Positions 1 through 8,700 of a stretch of 64,000 nt of DNA are shown here, piece after piece. The translations under genes and the position numbers were made by a program. Under the pieces are notes generated by a model. It was not told the origin of the DNA. It saw nothing but the letters and a program-made list of their open reading frames with translations, and ran no database searches. Within the stretch, counting starts at the first letter, position 1; every line of letters starts with the position of its first letter. Source of the DNA: Spirulina sp034932185 (lineage in GTDB: Bacteria; Cyanobacteriota; Cyanobacteriia; Cyanobacteriales; Spirulinaceae); contig NZ_JAYGHW010000096.1 of the NCBI RefSeq assembly GCF_034932185.1, forward strand, positions 3,873 through 67,872, written 5' to 3'.

Positions 1-2
1 TC

Positions 3-95
3 GGGGATCGTCATAAAAAATTTGATCAAATTTGGCTTGCAATGGCTCCCATTATCTCTGAATTTTGGGCGGATTTATCGATATTTGAGGAGTGA
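3..95 (+). CDS. C-terminal end of an unidentified protein (partial)
   Basis: An open frame runs from the left edge of the window and stops with TGA at 93-95, giving about 30 residues with ordinary amino-acid composition (…FDQIWLAMAPIISEFWADL…). The other two forward frames read less like protein. I do not recognise the family. It would be the 3' end of a gene whose body lies to the left, convergent with nagA. The evidence is only frame openness and composition, so this is tentative. Confidence 0.3.
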   Translation, partial: GDRHKKFDQIWLAMAPIISEFWADLSIFEE

Positions 96-147
96 GAAGT
101 GAGGAGTGAGTTGAATTTCTCTATCCTCTCTGCTCTCTCCTCTTTCC

Positions 148-1305
148 TCAAACCGCCAAGCGTTGCCATTGCAGTGGTTGCCCCTCACCCCCAGACCAGC
201 GCAAAAAGCTAGCCCGTTGCCCGACGGTTAAACCGGGTTGACCGATGGCCCGGCGCGGGGCCTCGGTGGCAAGGGCGATCGCCTCCCCCACTCCAGACAA
301 TCCCCAATCCACCAAATTTTCTACCCCCTTCAATAGGGGCAATGTGGTTCCGGCTAAGGTTTGGGCATCAAGGCGGGCTGTGCCTTGGGCGATCGTGATT
401 TGCCGCTCATCCCAGGGATAAACCCCATCCGGTAGCCCCAAGGGGGCCAGGGCATCACTGACTAAAAATAATCCCCCCCCATTCATCCGTAGTAATAACT
501 GCAACATCATCGGGCTAATATGCTCCCCATCGGCAATGAAGCCAGAATAGACCCCCGGCCGGGTAAGGGCGGCCCCCAATAACCCCGGATCGCGGTGATG
601 GAGGGGGGGCATGGCGTTGAAGGCATGGGTGATCATCGTTGCCCCTTGGTCAAAGGCGGCTTGGGCTTGGGGGGCGGTCGCGAGGGAATGGCCAAGGCTG
701 ACGGTGATGCCTTGGTTGACGAGGTAGGCGATAGGTGCGCTATCGCGGATCGCCTCTCCCCCCGGCTCCAATTCCGGCGCAAGGGTGACAATCTTCACCA
801 CAGGCGCAAAATCCCCCAACACCCGCTGCACCCGCTCAAGGGTTAAGGGTTGTAGATGGGCTTCGGGATGCGCCCCCCGTTTGGCGGGATTGAGGAACGG
901 CCCCTCTAGATGTACGCCTAAAATTTGGGCATGGCCGGCGGGAGGGTTGAGCAGGCCAGAATCGGCAATCACAGCCATGGCTTGGTGAATCTTATCCATG
1001 GCCGTGGTGACAATCGTCGGGCAAAAGCCATCGACCCCCTGCTCCCACAGATAGCGAGCAATGGCTTGTAGTTGGGGCTGATCCTCCGGTGTTAAATCAG
1101 GAAACGCCAAGCCTAAGCCGCCGTTAATCTGCAAATCCATGCCACCGAGGGAGAGCCAATCCCCCCCTAAATCGAGAGTTGGCCCCGTTGGAGGGTCTGG
1201 GGTTTGGGGGGAGCAGGCGGTAATGATGCCGTTGTGAATTTGGAGGGTGTAGAGTTGCCCATCTTCAACGAGACGGGCTTGAGTAATGAGGCGATCGCCA
1301 ACCAT
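148..1305 (-). CDS. nagA: N-acetylglucosamine-6-phosphate deacetylase
   Basis: This enzyme removes the acetyl group from GlcNAc-6-phosphate in the cytoplasm, giving GlcN-6-phosphate and acetate; it serves recycling or catabolism of amino sugars and peptidoglycan. The 385 residues match the usual length of the family. Visible amidohydrolase motifs are LGVHLEGPFL (metal-ligand Glu), SLGHSLAT and HAFNAMPPLHHRDPG (metal His residues), and SDALAPLG, which carries the catalytic Asp. It is read leftwards from ATG at 1305 and stands alone, divergent from the brnT-like gene. No nagB or NagC-type regulator is adjacent. HIP1 octamers and GC-rich codon use match the host genome. The identification is firm at family level; substrate is by family. 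Confidence 0.93.
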   Translation of the reverse strand: MVGDRLITQARLVEDGQLYTLQIHNGIITACSPQTPDPPTGPTLDLGGDWLSLGGMDLQINGGLGLAFPDLTPEDQPQLQAIARYLWEQGVDGFCPTIVTTAMDKIHQAMAVIADSGLLNPPAGHAQILGVHLEGPFLNPAKRGAHPEAHLQPLTLERVQRVLGDFAPVVKIVTLAPELEPGGEAIRDSAPIAYLVNQGITVSLGHSLATAPQAQAAFDQGATMITHAFNAMPPLHHRDPGLLGAALTRPGVYSGFIADGEHISPMMLQLLLRMNGGGLFLVSDALAPLGLPDGVYPWDERQITIAQGTARLDAQTLAGTTLPLLKGVENLVDWGLSGVGEAIALATEAPRRAIGQPGLTVGQRASFLRWSGGEGQPLQWQRLAV

Positions 1306-1328
1306 AGAGATTTGATCATTTAGAGATT

Positions 1329-1338
1329 ATTGTACAAT
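1329..1338. promoter_or_regulatory. Short palindrome ATTGTACAAT between divergent nagA and brnT genes
   Basis: A perfect 10-bp palindrome lies 24 bp upstream of the nagA start and about 105 bp upstream of the brnT start, in the shared divergent control region. It could be an operator, for example for the BrnA-like ribbon-helix-helix protein or a nagA regulator, but a 10-bp AT-rich palindrome can arise by chance. Nothing else supports a function. Confidence 0.2.
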
Positions 1339-1443
1339 TTAAGACATCTCGAAAAATAGAGGTGCTTATGGGGAATAGTGCAGCAGATCAAGGCTGATTT
1401 TCGCCATGAGGCAACTCATCGAGGTATCCTGTAAAATTCAAAA

Positions 1444-1737
1444 ATGAGTGACATTATTTTTGAGTGGGATGAGCGTAAAGCCCACCAGAACGAGCAAAAA
1501 CACCGCATATCGCTTGAAGAGGCTCAAACTGCCTTTGATGATGAAAACGCCCGCCTGTCTCATGATCCTGATCATTCCCAGGATGAAGATCGGTATATCC
1601 TGCTGGGCATGAGTGCTGTCCTGCGGATTTTGGTCGTGTGTCATGTGTATCGACAAAATGATGAGGTGATGCGTATCATTTCAGCTCGGCGGGCTACTAA
1701 ACAAGAACAAAAACAATATCACAGGTTTTTGCGATGA
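1444..1737 (+). CDS. brnT: BrnT-family ribonuclease toxin
   Basis: BrnT proteins are small RelE-fold ribonucleases that inhibit translation when free of their antitoxin. The 97-residue product shows the family layout: an N-terminal FEWDERKAHQNEQKH segment (the conserved F-x-W-D-xx-K-xx-xN-xxKH pattern), a central strand RYILLGMSAVLRILVVCHVY, and the C-terminal RIISARRATKQEQKQY motif with its Arg-Arg pair. The start ATG follows closely on a GAGGTA-like Shine-Dalgarno stretch about 20 bp upstream, which is distant, so initiation is probably weak. Its last four bases overlap the antitoxin start (ATGA), as expected for a translationally coupled toxin-antitoxin pair. Confidence 0.88.
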   Translation: MSDIIFEWDERKAHQNEQKHRISLEEAQTAFDDENARLSHDPDHSQDEDRYILLGMSAVLRILVVCHVYRQNDEVMRIISARRATKQEQKQYHRFLR

Positions 1738-1946
1738 GAGAAGAATACGATTTTTCACAATCTGTGCCTAATCCCTATAGTACAAAACTCAACAAGCAGG
1801 TAACGGTTCATCTAGAAGAAGATGTTGTGGACTATTTCCAAGCACTGTCTGAAGAAACTGACATTCCTTACCAGACCTTGATCAACCTCTACTTGAAAGA
1901 CTGTGTAAGGTCAAAACGAAAATTGTCCCTGGAGTGGATCAATTAA
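1734..1946 (+). CDS. brnA: BrnA-like ribbon-helix-helix antitoxin
   Basis: This 70-residue product should bind and neutralise the upstream BrnT toxin and repress the operon. Residues 25-60 contain the ribbon-helix-helix-like pattern KQVTVHLEEDVVDYFQ followed by a helix that ends YQTLINLYLKDCV, typical of CopG/BrnA_antitoxin proteins. Its ATG lies inside the end of brnT (ATGA overlap), so the toxin comes first, the usual BrnTA order. The protein is shorter than many BrnA proteins, and the C-terminal tail after the second helix is only about ten residues. Pairing with a toxin makes the assignment secure; the exact antitoxin subfamily is less certain. Confidence 0.82.
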   Translation: MREEYDFSQSVPNPYSTKLNKQVTVHLEEDVVDYFQALSEETDIPYQTLINLYLKDCVRSKRKLSLEWIN

Positions 1947-2039
1947 TCGGAATTGCATGAAGGAAAAAAGTCCATAGAACCTAGTGGAGGCAGAGCCTCC
2001 AGAATTGCAGGACTGGGTAGAGCCAAGTATGATCTCTCG

Positions 2040-2981
2040 TCATCCTGAAGCGGGTAACGCTGGGTGCATAAAGGCTCCGGCTTGGCGGAGGGCATCGAGG
2101 AACGCATAGACTGCCGGGGGATGGAGAGCACTTTTTAACAGGGCTGCGCCAATGGTGCGGTAGAGGGGACAGGGTAATTGACCCACCTTGATGCCAGGGG
2201 GGATGGGTTCGGCGGCGAGGCGGGGCAAAATTGTCACCCCTAGGCCCTGCTTCACCATACTGATCATGGTGGAGTCTTCGCGGATTTCGTAGGCGATGGG
2301 AAGATGCGTTGTGACGGCATGGAGACAGTCATGGATGCGATGGGAACAGGCTCCAACGGAGGAAACAATCAGGGGATATCCTGCCAATTGTTCCCAGGTG
2401 AGTTGGGTGGGGCCGCTGTAGCTGGGGGGTAAAAGAACGAGGTAATCATCTCGTAAAATTTCCCAGGTTTGGAATTCTTCGCCTTTGGGGAGTTCCGCGA
2501 CGCTGATATCCACCTGGCCTGTGAGCAGCGCCCTTTCGACATCGTAGAATTCATCATATTCGGTGATTTTGATTTTGATGGTGGGGTAGAGGTCATGAAG
2601 ACGGGCGATCGCATTGGGCAATAAATGGGTGGCCATACTGCGAAAAGCCGCAATCCGTACTGTTCCCCCTTCTAGTCCCCGCTCTCGGTTTGCCTCCTGG
2701 GCCATCACTTCCAAGTGATTGAGGATGGCCCGGGCTTGGGGCAGAATCCGCTCCCCCACGGCGGTGAGTTGCGCCCCTTGACGGCTGCGTTGGATCAGTT
2801 GCACACCGAGTTCATTTTCGAGGGCGGCGATCGCATGGCTCACCGTCGATTGGGATAAATCCAACGCCAAGGCCGCCGCGCTAAAGGTTCCCTCATCGGC
2901 CACTGTTGCTAAAGCCAACAGTTGGGAAATTTTAATGCGGTAGGGGTTAAAGCGACCCAACAGCCCAGGCGTATTTTTCAT
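2040..2981 (-). CDS. LysR-family transcriptional regulator
   Basis: This is a DNA-binding regulator of 313 residues with the standard LysR layout. Residues about 17-76 form the winged helix-turn-helix (FSAAALALDLSQSTVSHAI … LGVQLIQRSRQG), a linker helix follows, and residues about 100-300 form the periplasmic-binding-like effector domain (GGTVRIAAFRSMATHLLP at its start). It is read leftwards from ATG at 2981, about 75 bp after the end of hemA on the same strand, so cotranscription with hemA is possible. LysR proteins often control a divergent neighbour, but here there is none, so the target is unknown. The helix-turn-helix is well conserved; the ligand cannot be deduced. Confidence 0.9.
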   Translation of the reverse strand: MKNTPGLLGRFNPYRIKISQLLALATVADEGTFSAAALALDLSQSTVSHAIAALENELGVQLIQRSRQGAQLTAVGERILPQARAILNHLEVMAQEANRERGLEGGTVRIAAFRSMATHLLPNAIARLHDLYPTIKIKITEYDEFYDVERALLTGQVDISVAELPKGEEFQTWEILRDDYLVLLPPSYSGPTQLTWEQLAGYPLIVSSVGACSHRIHDCLHAVTTHLPIAYEIREDSTMISMVKQGLGVTILPRLAAEPIPPGIKVGQLPCPLYRTIGAALLKSALHPPAVYAFLDALRQAGAFMHPALPASG

Positions 2982-3056
2982 AAACTTTCCACAGATAAAG
3001 AACCCACCCCGCCCTGATCATTACACAAGGCTAGGGGTGGGTTGGGCAGGCACAAT

Positions 3057-4343
3057 CTAAGAATACTGTTCGGTTGAATCCAGATTAAACAGTAAATGGA
3101 GGGATTGCACCGCTTTGCGCCGCGCTTCAATATCCTGCTGCGCCCGCAATTGCACCATGGGTTCATGCAAAATTTTATTGACAATCCCACGGGTGAGGGC
3201 CTCAATCACCTCCTGGTGTTTATCGGCAAATTCCACCCCCAAACGGGAAAGGGCTTTTTCGAGTTCTTGCTCACGAATACTTTCGATTTTTTGCCGCAGG
3301 GAGTTGATCGTGGGGACGGTTTCCAGCGATCGCCGCCATACTTCATAGGCTTCCACCTCTTCCTCTAACAACACCTCCGCTTCTTGGGCCATCTGGCGGC
3401 GTTGGGCGGTATTTTGGGCCACCACGGCCTTGAGGTCATCGACATTAAACACCCGCACCTGGGGCATTTCCTTGACATCGTGGTGAACGTTGAGGGGAAC
3501 GGAGATATCCACCAACATCAGGGGATGATCCGGGGTTAATGCCGTGGTGAGTTTGGCCCGATCCACAATCGGCTCCATGGCCCCGGTACTGGTGAACGTC
3601 AGATCAGAGGCGGCGATCGCCTCTAGCATTTCCTCCAAGGGGCGCAAAATTAACGATACTTCCGGGAATTGTTTGGCCAACTCCTGCGATCGCTTCTGGG
3701 AACGGTTCACCACCGTAATCTCCCGCACCCCCTTCGAGGCCAAATGCTTCACCAATAACTGGGACATTTTCCCCGCCCCAATAATCGCAATCCGGCATTG
3801 GGCCAGATCCGGCTGTTGCATTTGGGCCAGTTCCACCGCAGCGGAGGAAATGGAAACTGCCCCCGTGCCGATGTTGGTTTCCGTGCGGACTCGTTTCCCG
3901 GCAGTGATGGCCTGTTTAAAGAGGCGATCGAGCAGGCGGCCCACCCCTTGGAATTTTTGGGCCTGTTTATGGGTGGTTTTCACCTGAGCGAGAATCTGCC
4001 CTTCCCCTAACACGAGGCTATCTAAACCCGCCGCCACCCGCATCAGATGGCGCAGGGCATCCTGGTGAAGGAGCGTGAACAGATGGCGGCGCAACTGGTG
4101 GAGGGGGAGGCCGCTTTTTTCCGAGAGAAATTGGGTCACTTCCACCACCCCCGGCTCGCTCTCCGTGGCAACGAAGTAGATTTCCAGGCGGTTACAGGTG
4201 CTGAGAATAGCCACCTCTTCAATGTGGGGATAGGTTTTGAGGTGGGCGATCGCCCCTTCAAGGTCGGACTCTGGAATACTGAGTTTTTCGCGCACCGTTA
4301 CAGGCGCGGTCTTATGGCTCAAGCCAACCACGGCGATGTTCAT
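3057..4343 (-). CDS. hemA: Glutamyl-tRNA reductase
   Basis: HemA reduces glutamyl-tRNA(Glu) with NADPH to glutamate-1-semialdehyde, the first committed step of the C5 route to heme, chlorophyll and phycobilins. The 428-residue protein has the catalytic Cys in ILSTCNRLEIYF near residue 50, the conserved RVAAGLDSLVLGEGQILAQVK stretch, quoted here only as a landmark near residues 101-121, the NADPH-binding IIGAGKMSQLL segment near 187, and a C-terminal dimerisation helix region. Length and order match cyanobacterial HemA. The start ATG at 4343 gives the canonical MNIAVVGLSHKTAPV N-terminus. It is preceded by a 455-bp non-coding stretch shared with the divergent envelope operon, so it has its own promoter there. 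Confidence 0.97.
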   Translation of the reverse strand: MNIAVVGLSHKTAPVTVREKLSIPESDLEGAIAHLKTYPHIEEVAILSTCNRLEIYFVATESEPGVVEVTQFLSEKSGLPLHQLRRHLFTLLHQDALRHLMRVAAGLDSLVLGEGQILAQVKTTHKQAQKFQGVGRLLDRLFKQAITAGKRVRTETNIGTGAVSISSAAVELAQMQQPDLAQCRIAIIGAGKMSQLLVKHLASKGVREITVVNRSQKRSQELAKQFPEVSLILRPLEEMLEAIAASDLTFTSTGAMEPIVDRAKLTTALTPDHPLMLVDISVPLNVHHDVKEMPQVRVFNVDDLKAVVAQNTAQRRQMAQEAEVLLEEEVEAYEVWRRSLETVPTINSLRQKIESIREQELEKALSRLGVEFADKHQEVIEALTRGIVNKILHEPMVQLRAQQDIEARRKAVQSLHLLFNLDSTEQYS

Positions 4344-4798
4344 AAAATTATTGTATTAAGGGGTTTGTTACATTAACTGCCTATTTTTGGGCATTTCCTT
4401 GGGGGATTTTGCCCCTTAGTAATAAGATTTAACAAAAATTTCCGATTCCTGTTGGGGAATTATGACGATGGCAGAACAGAAGAACTATCTGGGTTTTAGA
4501 TTTAAAAGTATGGGTTAGGCGATGCTCCAAGGGAGCAGTTGCGCCAACACCCCCAATTCCCATCCATTGGCCGTTGACCTAGAAAATGGAACGGTTAGAA
4601 TAGAAAAATTCTCCCCTCAGATTTAATTTGCGTCTTACTGATCAGAGGTTACATCTGGCGTAACCCGTCGCGTTTCTACGCCCACAGCACATCCCCCCTG
4701 GAAATCCACCATACATCCTCCCAGCAGTTTAGGGGATGCAAGGGTGTGGGTTTTAACGTGGGGCTACATATTCAACGATTCACAGCTAACAATTGATC
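4344..4798. other. 455-bp intergenic control region between hemA and the DUF11 gene
   Basis: No gene is apparent. The segment must hold the divergent promoters of hemA and of the DUF11/outer-membrane operon. One small hairpin is visible, GGTTAC (4647-4652) pairing with GTAACC (4660-4665), within a GC-rich stretch that lacks a following T-run, so it is not a convincing terminator. A small non-coding RNA is possible here, but I recognise none. Confidence 0.4.
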
Positions 4799-5725
4799 AT
4801 GAGTGGGAAGGGAAGTCGATATCAGCGGGGTAGCTGGCTCGGGCTAGCAGTCCTGGCCTTGGCGATCGCCTTGCTTTGGGGCATGGCCAGCGGAACAGCG
4901 ATGGAAATTCGCAACACGGCAACGGCTCAGGGGGATAACCTCCCGGCGGTGGTGATCTCTAATCCGACGAGTTTCACCGCAGCCCCCGCGCAATTGGAGT
5001 TAATCAAAACCGCTGACCGGGCCGCCGCCGAGCCGGGGGATACTGCCGTTTATCGACTCATATTGCGCAATACAGGTTCCTCAACGGCGCAAAATATTGC
5101 GATTACCGATCAATTGCCCCTCGGGGTAAACTTCCTAGCCGCTTCGGTACAGGGCATCCTTACCCAAGGGGGCCAGAGCAATGCGATCGCCCTTGAAGTG
5201 ACGAGTGAGCAGCGGTTGATCACGTTTCGCTATGGGCAACTTCCCCCCAGAGCAACGCTCACCATTGTTTACGCAGCCCTGATTACCCCCGATGCGGTGC
5301 GGGGCAATGGCCGTAATATCGCCCAAGAAAGCCGGAGCAATATGGCCAGCTATGTGATGGCGATCCGGCCGGGGATTTTGGCGGATTGTGGTACGTTGAT
5401 CGGTCGGGTGTTTGAAGATCGCAATTTTGATGGGGAACAGCAACGGGGCGAGCCGGGGATACCAGGGGCGATCGTTTTTCTGAATAACGGTAATCGGATC
5501 ACCACAGACCCAGAGGGTTTGTTTTCCATGGCCAATGTGTTGGCCGGCCAACATCTGGGGACATTGGATCTCAGCAGTGTTCCCGGCTATACCCTGGCCC
5601 CGAATCATTACGTTTTAGAGCGCAATAGTCTGGCTCGTTGGGTACGTTTGGAGCCGGGTGGTTTGGCCCGCATGAATTTTGCTGTGATGCCCCTCACTGA
5701 ACCCGCTGCAACCCCCGAACTATGA
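4799..5725 (+). CDS. Secreted DUF11 / SdrD-B-like surface protein
   Basis: The product (308 residues from ATG 4799; an in-frame TTG lies two codons upstream) begins with a basic segment and a hydrophobic stretch at residues about 15-35, a signal peptide or anchor. Residues about 65-180 form a DUF11-type beta domain (LELIKTADRAAAEPGD, YRLILRNTGSSTAQNI, ITDQLPLGVNF). Residues about 195-300 resemble an SdrD-B/Cna-B Ig-like domain (GRVFEDRNFDGEQQRGEPG, then PGAIVFLNNGN). Such domains act as stalks in extracytoplasmic proteins. It overlaps the next gene by four bases (ATGA), so the two proteins are translated together and probably work together at the outer membrane. No catalytic residues are evident. 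Function is unknown beyond an envelope structural role. Confidence 0.72.
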   Translation: MSGKGSRYQRGSWLGLAVLALAIALLWGMASGTAMEIRNTATAQGDNLPAVVISNPTSFTAAPAQLELIKTADRAAAEPGDTAVYRLILRNTGSSTAQNIAITDQLPLGVNFLAASVQGILTQGGQSNAIALEVTSEQRLITFRYGQLPPRATLTIVYAALITPDAVRGNGRNIAQESRSNMASYVMAIRPGILADCGTLIGRVFEDRNFDGEQQRGEPGIPGAIVFLNNGNRITTDPEGLFSMANVLAGQHLGTLDLSSVPGYTLAPNHYVLERNSLARWVRLEPGGLARMNFAVMPLTEPAATPEL

Positions 5726-8700
5726 ACGATAACCTTCCTCCTCTAGAACCTGTAGGGGCGAAAAGTTTAAACCTTTCGTCCTCCTCCCCTGCTCTACCTT
5801 GGCTGTGTTTAACCCAGACGCTCCCGATTTTGTTGTTAGGAGGGGCGTTGCCGCTCGTGGCGATCCCTGCATGGGCAGAAGAGGGGGCTGATCCGGCCGC
5901 AAGTCCAGAAGTGGCCCCACCGCCCCCCGTGGCAGCCGTTGCACCGCCTCCGGTTCAAGCTCCACCCCCTGCTCCGCCCCCGGTGAAAGCGGAACCGAAA
6001 GCAATTCCCACCCCCCCCATTCAATCTGTAGGGGCGAAAAATGTTTCGCCGCCACCGCCGCCGGTTAAAGCAACACCCAAGGCCATACCAACTCCGCCCC
6101 CGGCTCCTGTGGCGAAAACGCCGCCGCCTCCCCCTCCAGTTAAACCGGAACCCAAGACGATCCAGGCCCCGCCCCCCCCACCTGTGGTCAAAACGCCGCC
6201 ACCTCCCCCGATGCCAGCGGTTCAACCTGTTGCGCCTCCTCCGGCGGCTTTGCCGCCTGTGGTGGAACAATCCCCCGGCCTGCCCTTAGAGGAGTTAGTG
6301 GGGCGTGAGGAAATCAGCCCTGAGGCAGGGGTGATCCCCATCGTTCCCGTTAATCCGCCAAAACTTTTACCGCCCGCCGCTGAACCTCAACAAGAGCAGA
6401 TCCCTGCTAACGAATCCATCACGCCTACCATTGAGGCTGATTTAGAATCAGCAGAGCTTCCCCCAGAAATTGCCCCTAGCTTAGGATCTGAGGCGATTGG
6501 CGATATTGCACCGATCGCCCCTACCATTGAGGCCGAACGACAAACCCTTGAGGACACTGCACCCATTGCCGCAGAAATCCCGACCTATGGGGAAGAGGTG
6601 CAAGGTTTAGCGGTGGATGAATGGAGCGATGTGCTGATCTCAGATCGCCCCTCTACCCTCACCCCTGAACAAAAAAAGGAACTGAAACAACTTCAGGCCG
6701 AAGTGGGGGACTTTTTCAGTGATTCTGAACCGCCACCGCCCCAGGAATTACAACCCCTGTTTGATCTCAACGCATCGCCCTTAGATGGGGAGCAGGAAAG
6801 TAGGGGCGCAACGCTTGCGCCCTCCACAACGCCTGCGCCCGCTTCCCCTGAGGAAATCGAGATCCCAGTGATTCCCCCCGCTGATTCCCCCGAAACTCCT
6901 GTATTGCTAGAAAATACCCCCACAGACTTACAGGAAAAACTGCAACTGGAAATTTTCCCCGTGGATAGTCCCCTCGTCGCCGCCGATGGCCGCTCGACGC
7001 TGGCCCTAGAGGGAAGGATTCGCAATGCCCAAGGGGAACTAATCAGTGAACCGCGCACCGTCACCCTCACCAGTAGTGCGGGGGAATTTGTCGGGGATGA
7101 TGGCGAGCCGGATCACCCCGGTTTTCAAGTGGAGGCGATCGCCGGTCGTTTTCAGGCTTGGTTACGGTCTAGCTTAGAGGCCCAACGGGTACAGATTCGC
7201 GCTGCCCTCAATACCCTAACCGAACCCGCCCCGGGCCGCGCCCCCGTTCCCGTTGCTGAACCCGTAGAAGCCTTCACCACCGTTCAATTCACCACGGATT
7301 TACGCCCCTCCATTGTGTCGGGCTTAGTCAGTTTTCGCGTCGGCCCCCAGGGGACAAACTTTTGGGGGAGTCGGCGGGATTTTCTCGCGCCGGAGAGCAT
7401 TGGCCGGGTGACGACGGATTTAGAGGGGTCGGTGTTTGCCATGGGAGCCAGTAAAGATTGGTTGTTAACCTTGGCCTACGATAGCGATCGCCCCCTCAAT
7501 GAAACCTGCGACGGCATTTCGCGCCTGTTTCGCAGTCCTCAACATTGCGAACAAAGTTACCCTGTCTATGGGGATAGTTCCACCGTCGATTACCTCACCC
7601 CTTCTACAGATCATTTCTATGTGCGAATGGAACGCACCCTCCCCGTTCCTGGTGCAGAGCCGGATTATTTAATGTGGGGGGATTACCACACCACAGAATT
7701 CGCCCGCCCTTCCCAAACTTTCACGGCCAATGTGCGTCAACTCCACGGTTTTAAGGGCAATTACAATCTGGGCAATTTGCAAATCTCAGCCCTCTATAGT
7801 GCCGATATTGAAGGATTTCAACGGGATGCGATCGCCCCCGATGGTACGAGCGGCTATTACTTCCTCTCCCGGCGGCGGATCATCCCCGGTAGCGAAAACG
7901 TCTTTTTAGAACAGGCTTCCCTAGAAGAGCCGGGATTAGTGACGGAGCGCCAAGCCATGCAACGGGGCCCCGATTATGAAATTGATTATGATCGCGGCAC
8001 ATTATTATTTCGTCGTCCCGTGGAGCGATTGCAAAACGATCTATTCAATGCCGCACTTTTACAGCAAATTCTTGTCACCTACCAATACGAAGGAGAAACC
8101 ACCCCCGACACGAATATTTTTGCCGGTCGCACTCAATATAACCTCTCACGGGATTTCCAAAACCCCAGTTGGTTAGGGTTCACCTATTGGCAGGAAAACC
8201 GAGGAGCCTATCAGTTTGAACAGTATGGGGGCGATGTGCAACTCCCCTTTAAAAACGGTCTCTTTACCGCTGAATACGCCCGCAGCGAAACCAATCGTCC
8301 TGAATTCCCCGGCACAGGAACCGCGCTGCGATTCAAGCTCACCAAACAACTCACCCGCGCCCTCCGCTTCAATGCTGACTACACCAGCGTCAGCCCCGGC
8401 TTTAGCAACGATGCCACCACCTCCTTTCAACCGGGCCAAACCCGCTACGGCATAGATTTCACCGCTCAACTGGATGCAATCACCGGAGCAAGGGCAAGCT
8501 ATACCTACGAAGCCAATACCGGCCTTGCGCCCTTGGCCAGCACCGACCCCCTCGATCTCTTCGATACCAACCTGATCCCCTCCTGGCAACGCCTCAGTTT
8601 TGCGCCCCTTAATAATGAAACCCGCACATTGCGCATCGGCTTGAATCGCAAAATCGGCACAGTGCAAACCCAGTGGGAATTGGTAAACCGGGTACGGGCA

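Noticed and set aside
4647..4665. Hairpin upstream of the DUF11 gene as a riboswitch
   Set aside because: A six-base stem with seven-base loop is too small and no known aptamer sequence is visible.
5836..6289. Arg/Gly/Pro-rich open frames on both strands inside the large envelope protein gene
   Set aside because: They mirror the proline-rich repeats of the true gene; composition is that of an out-of-frame reading of GC-rich repeats.
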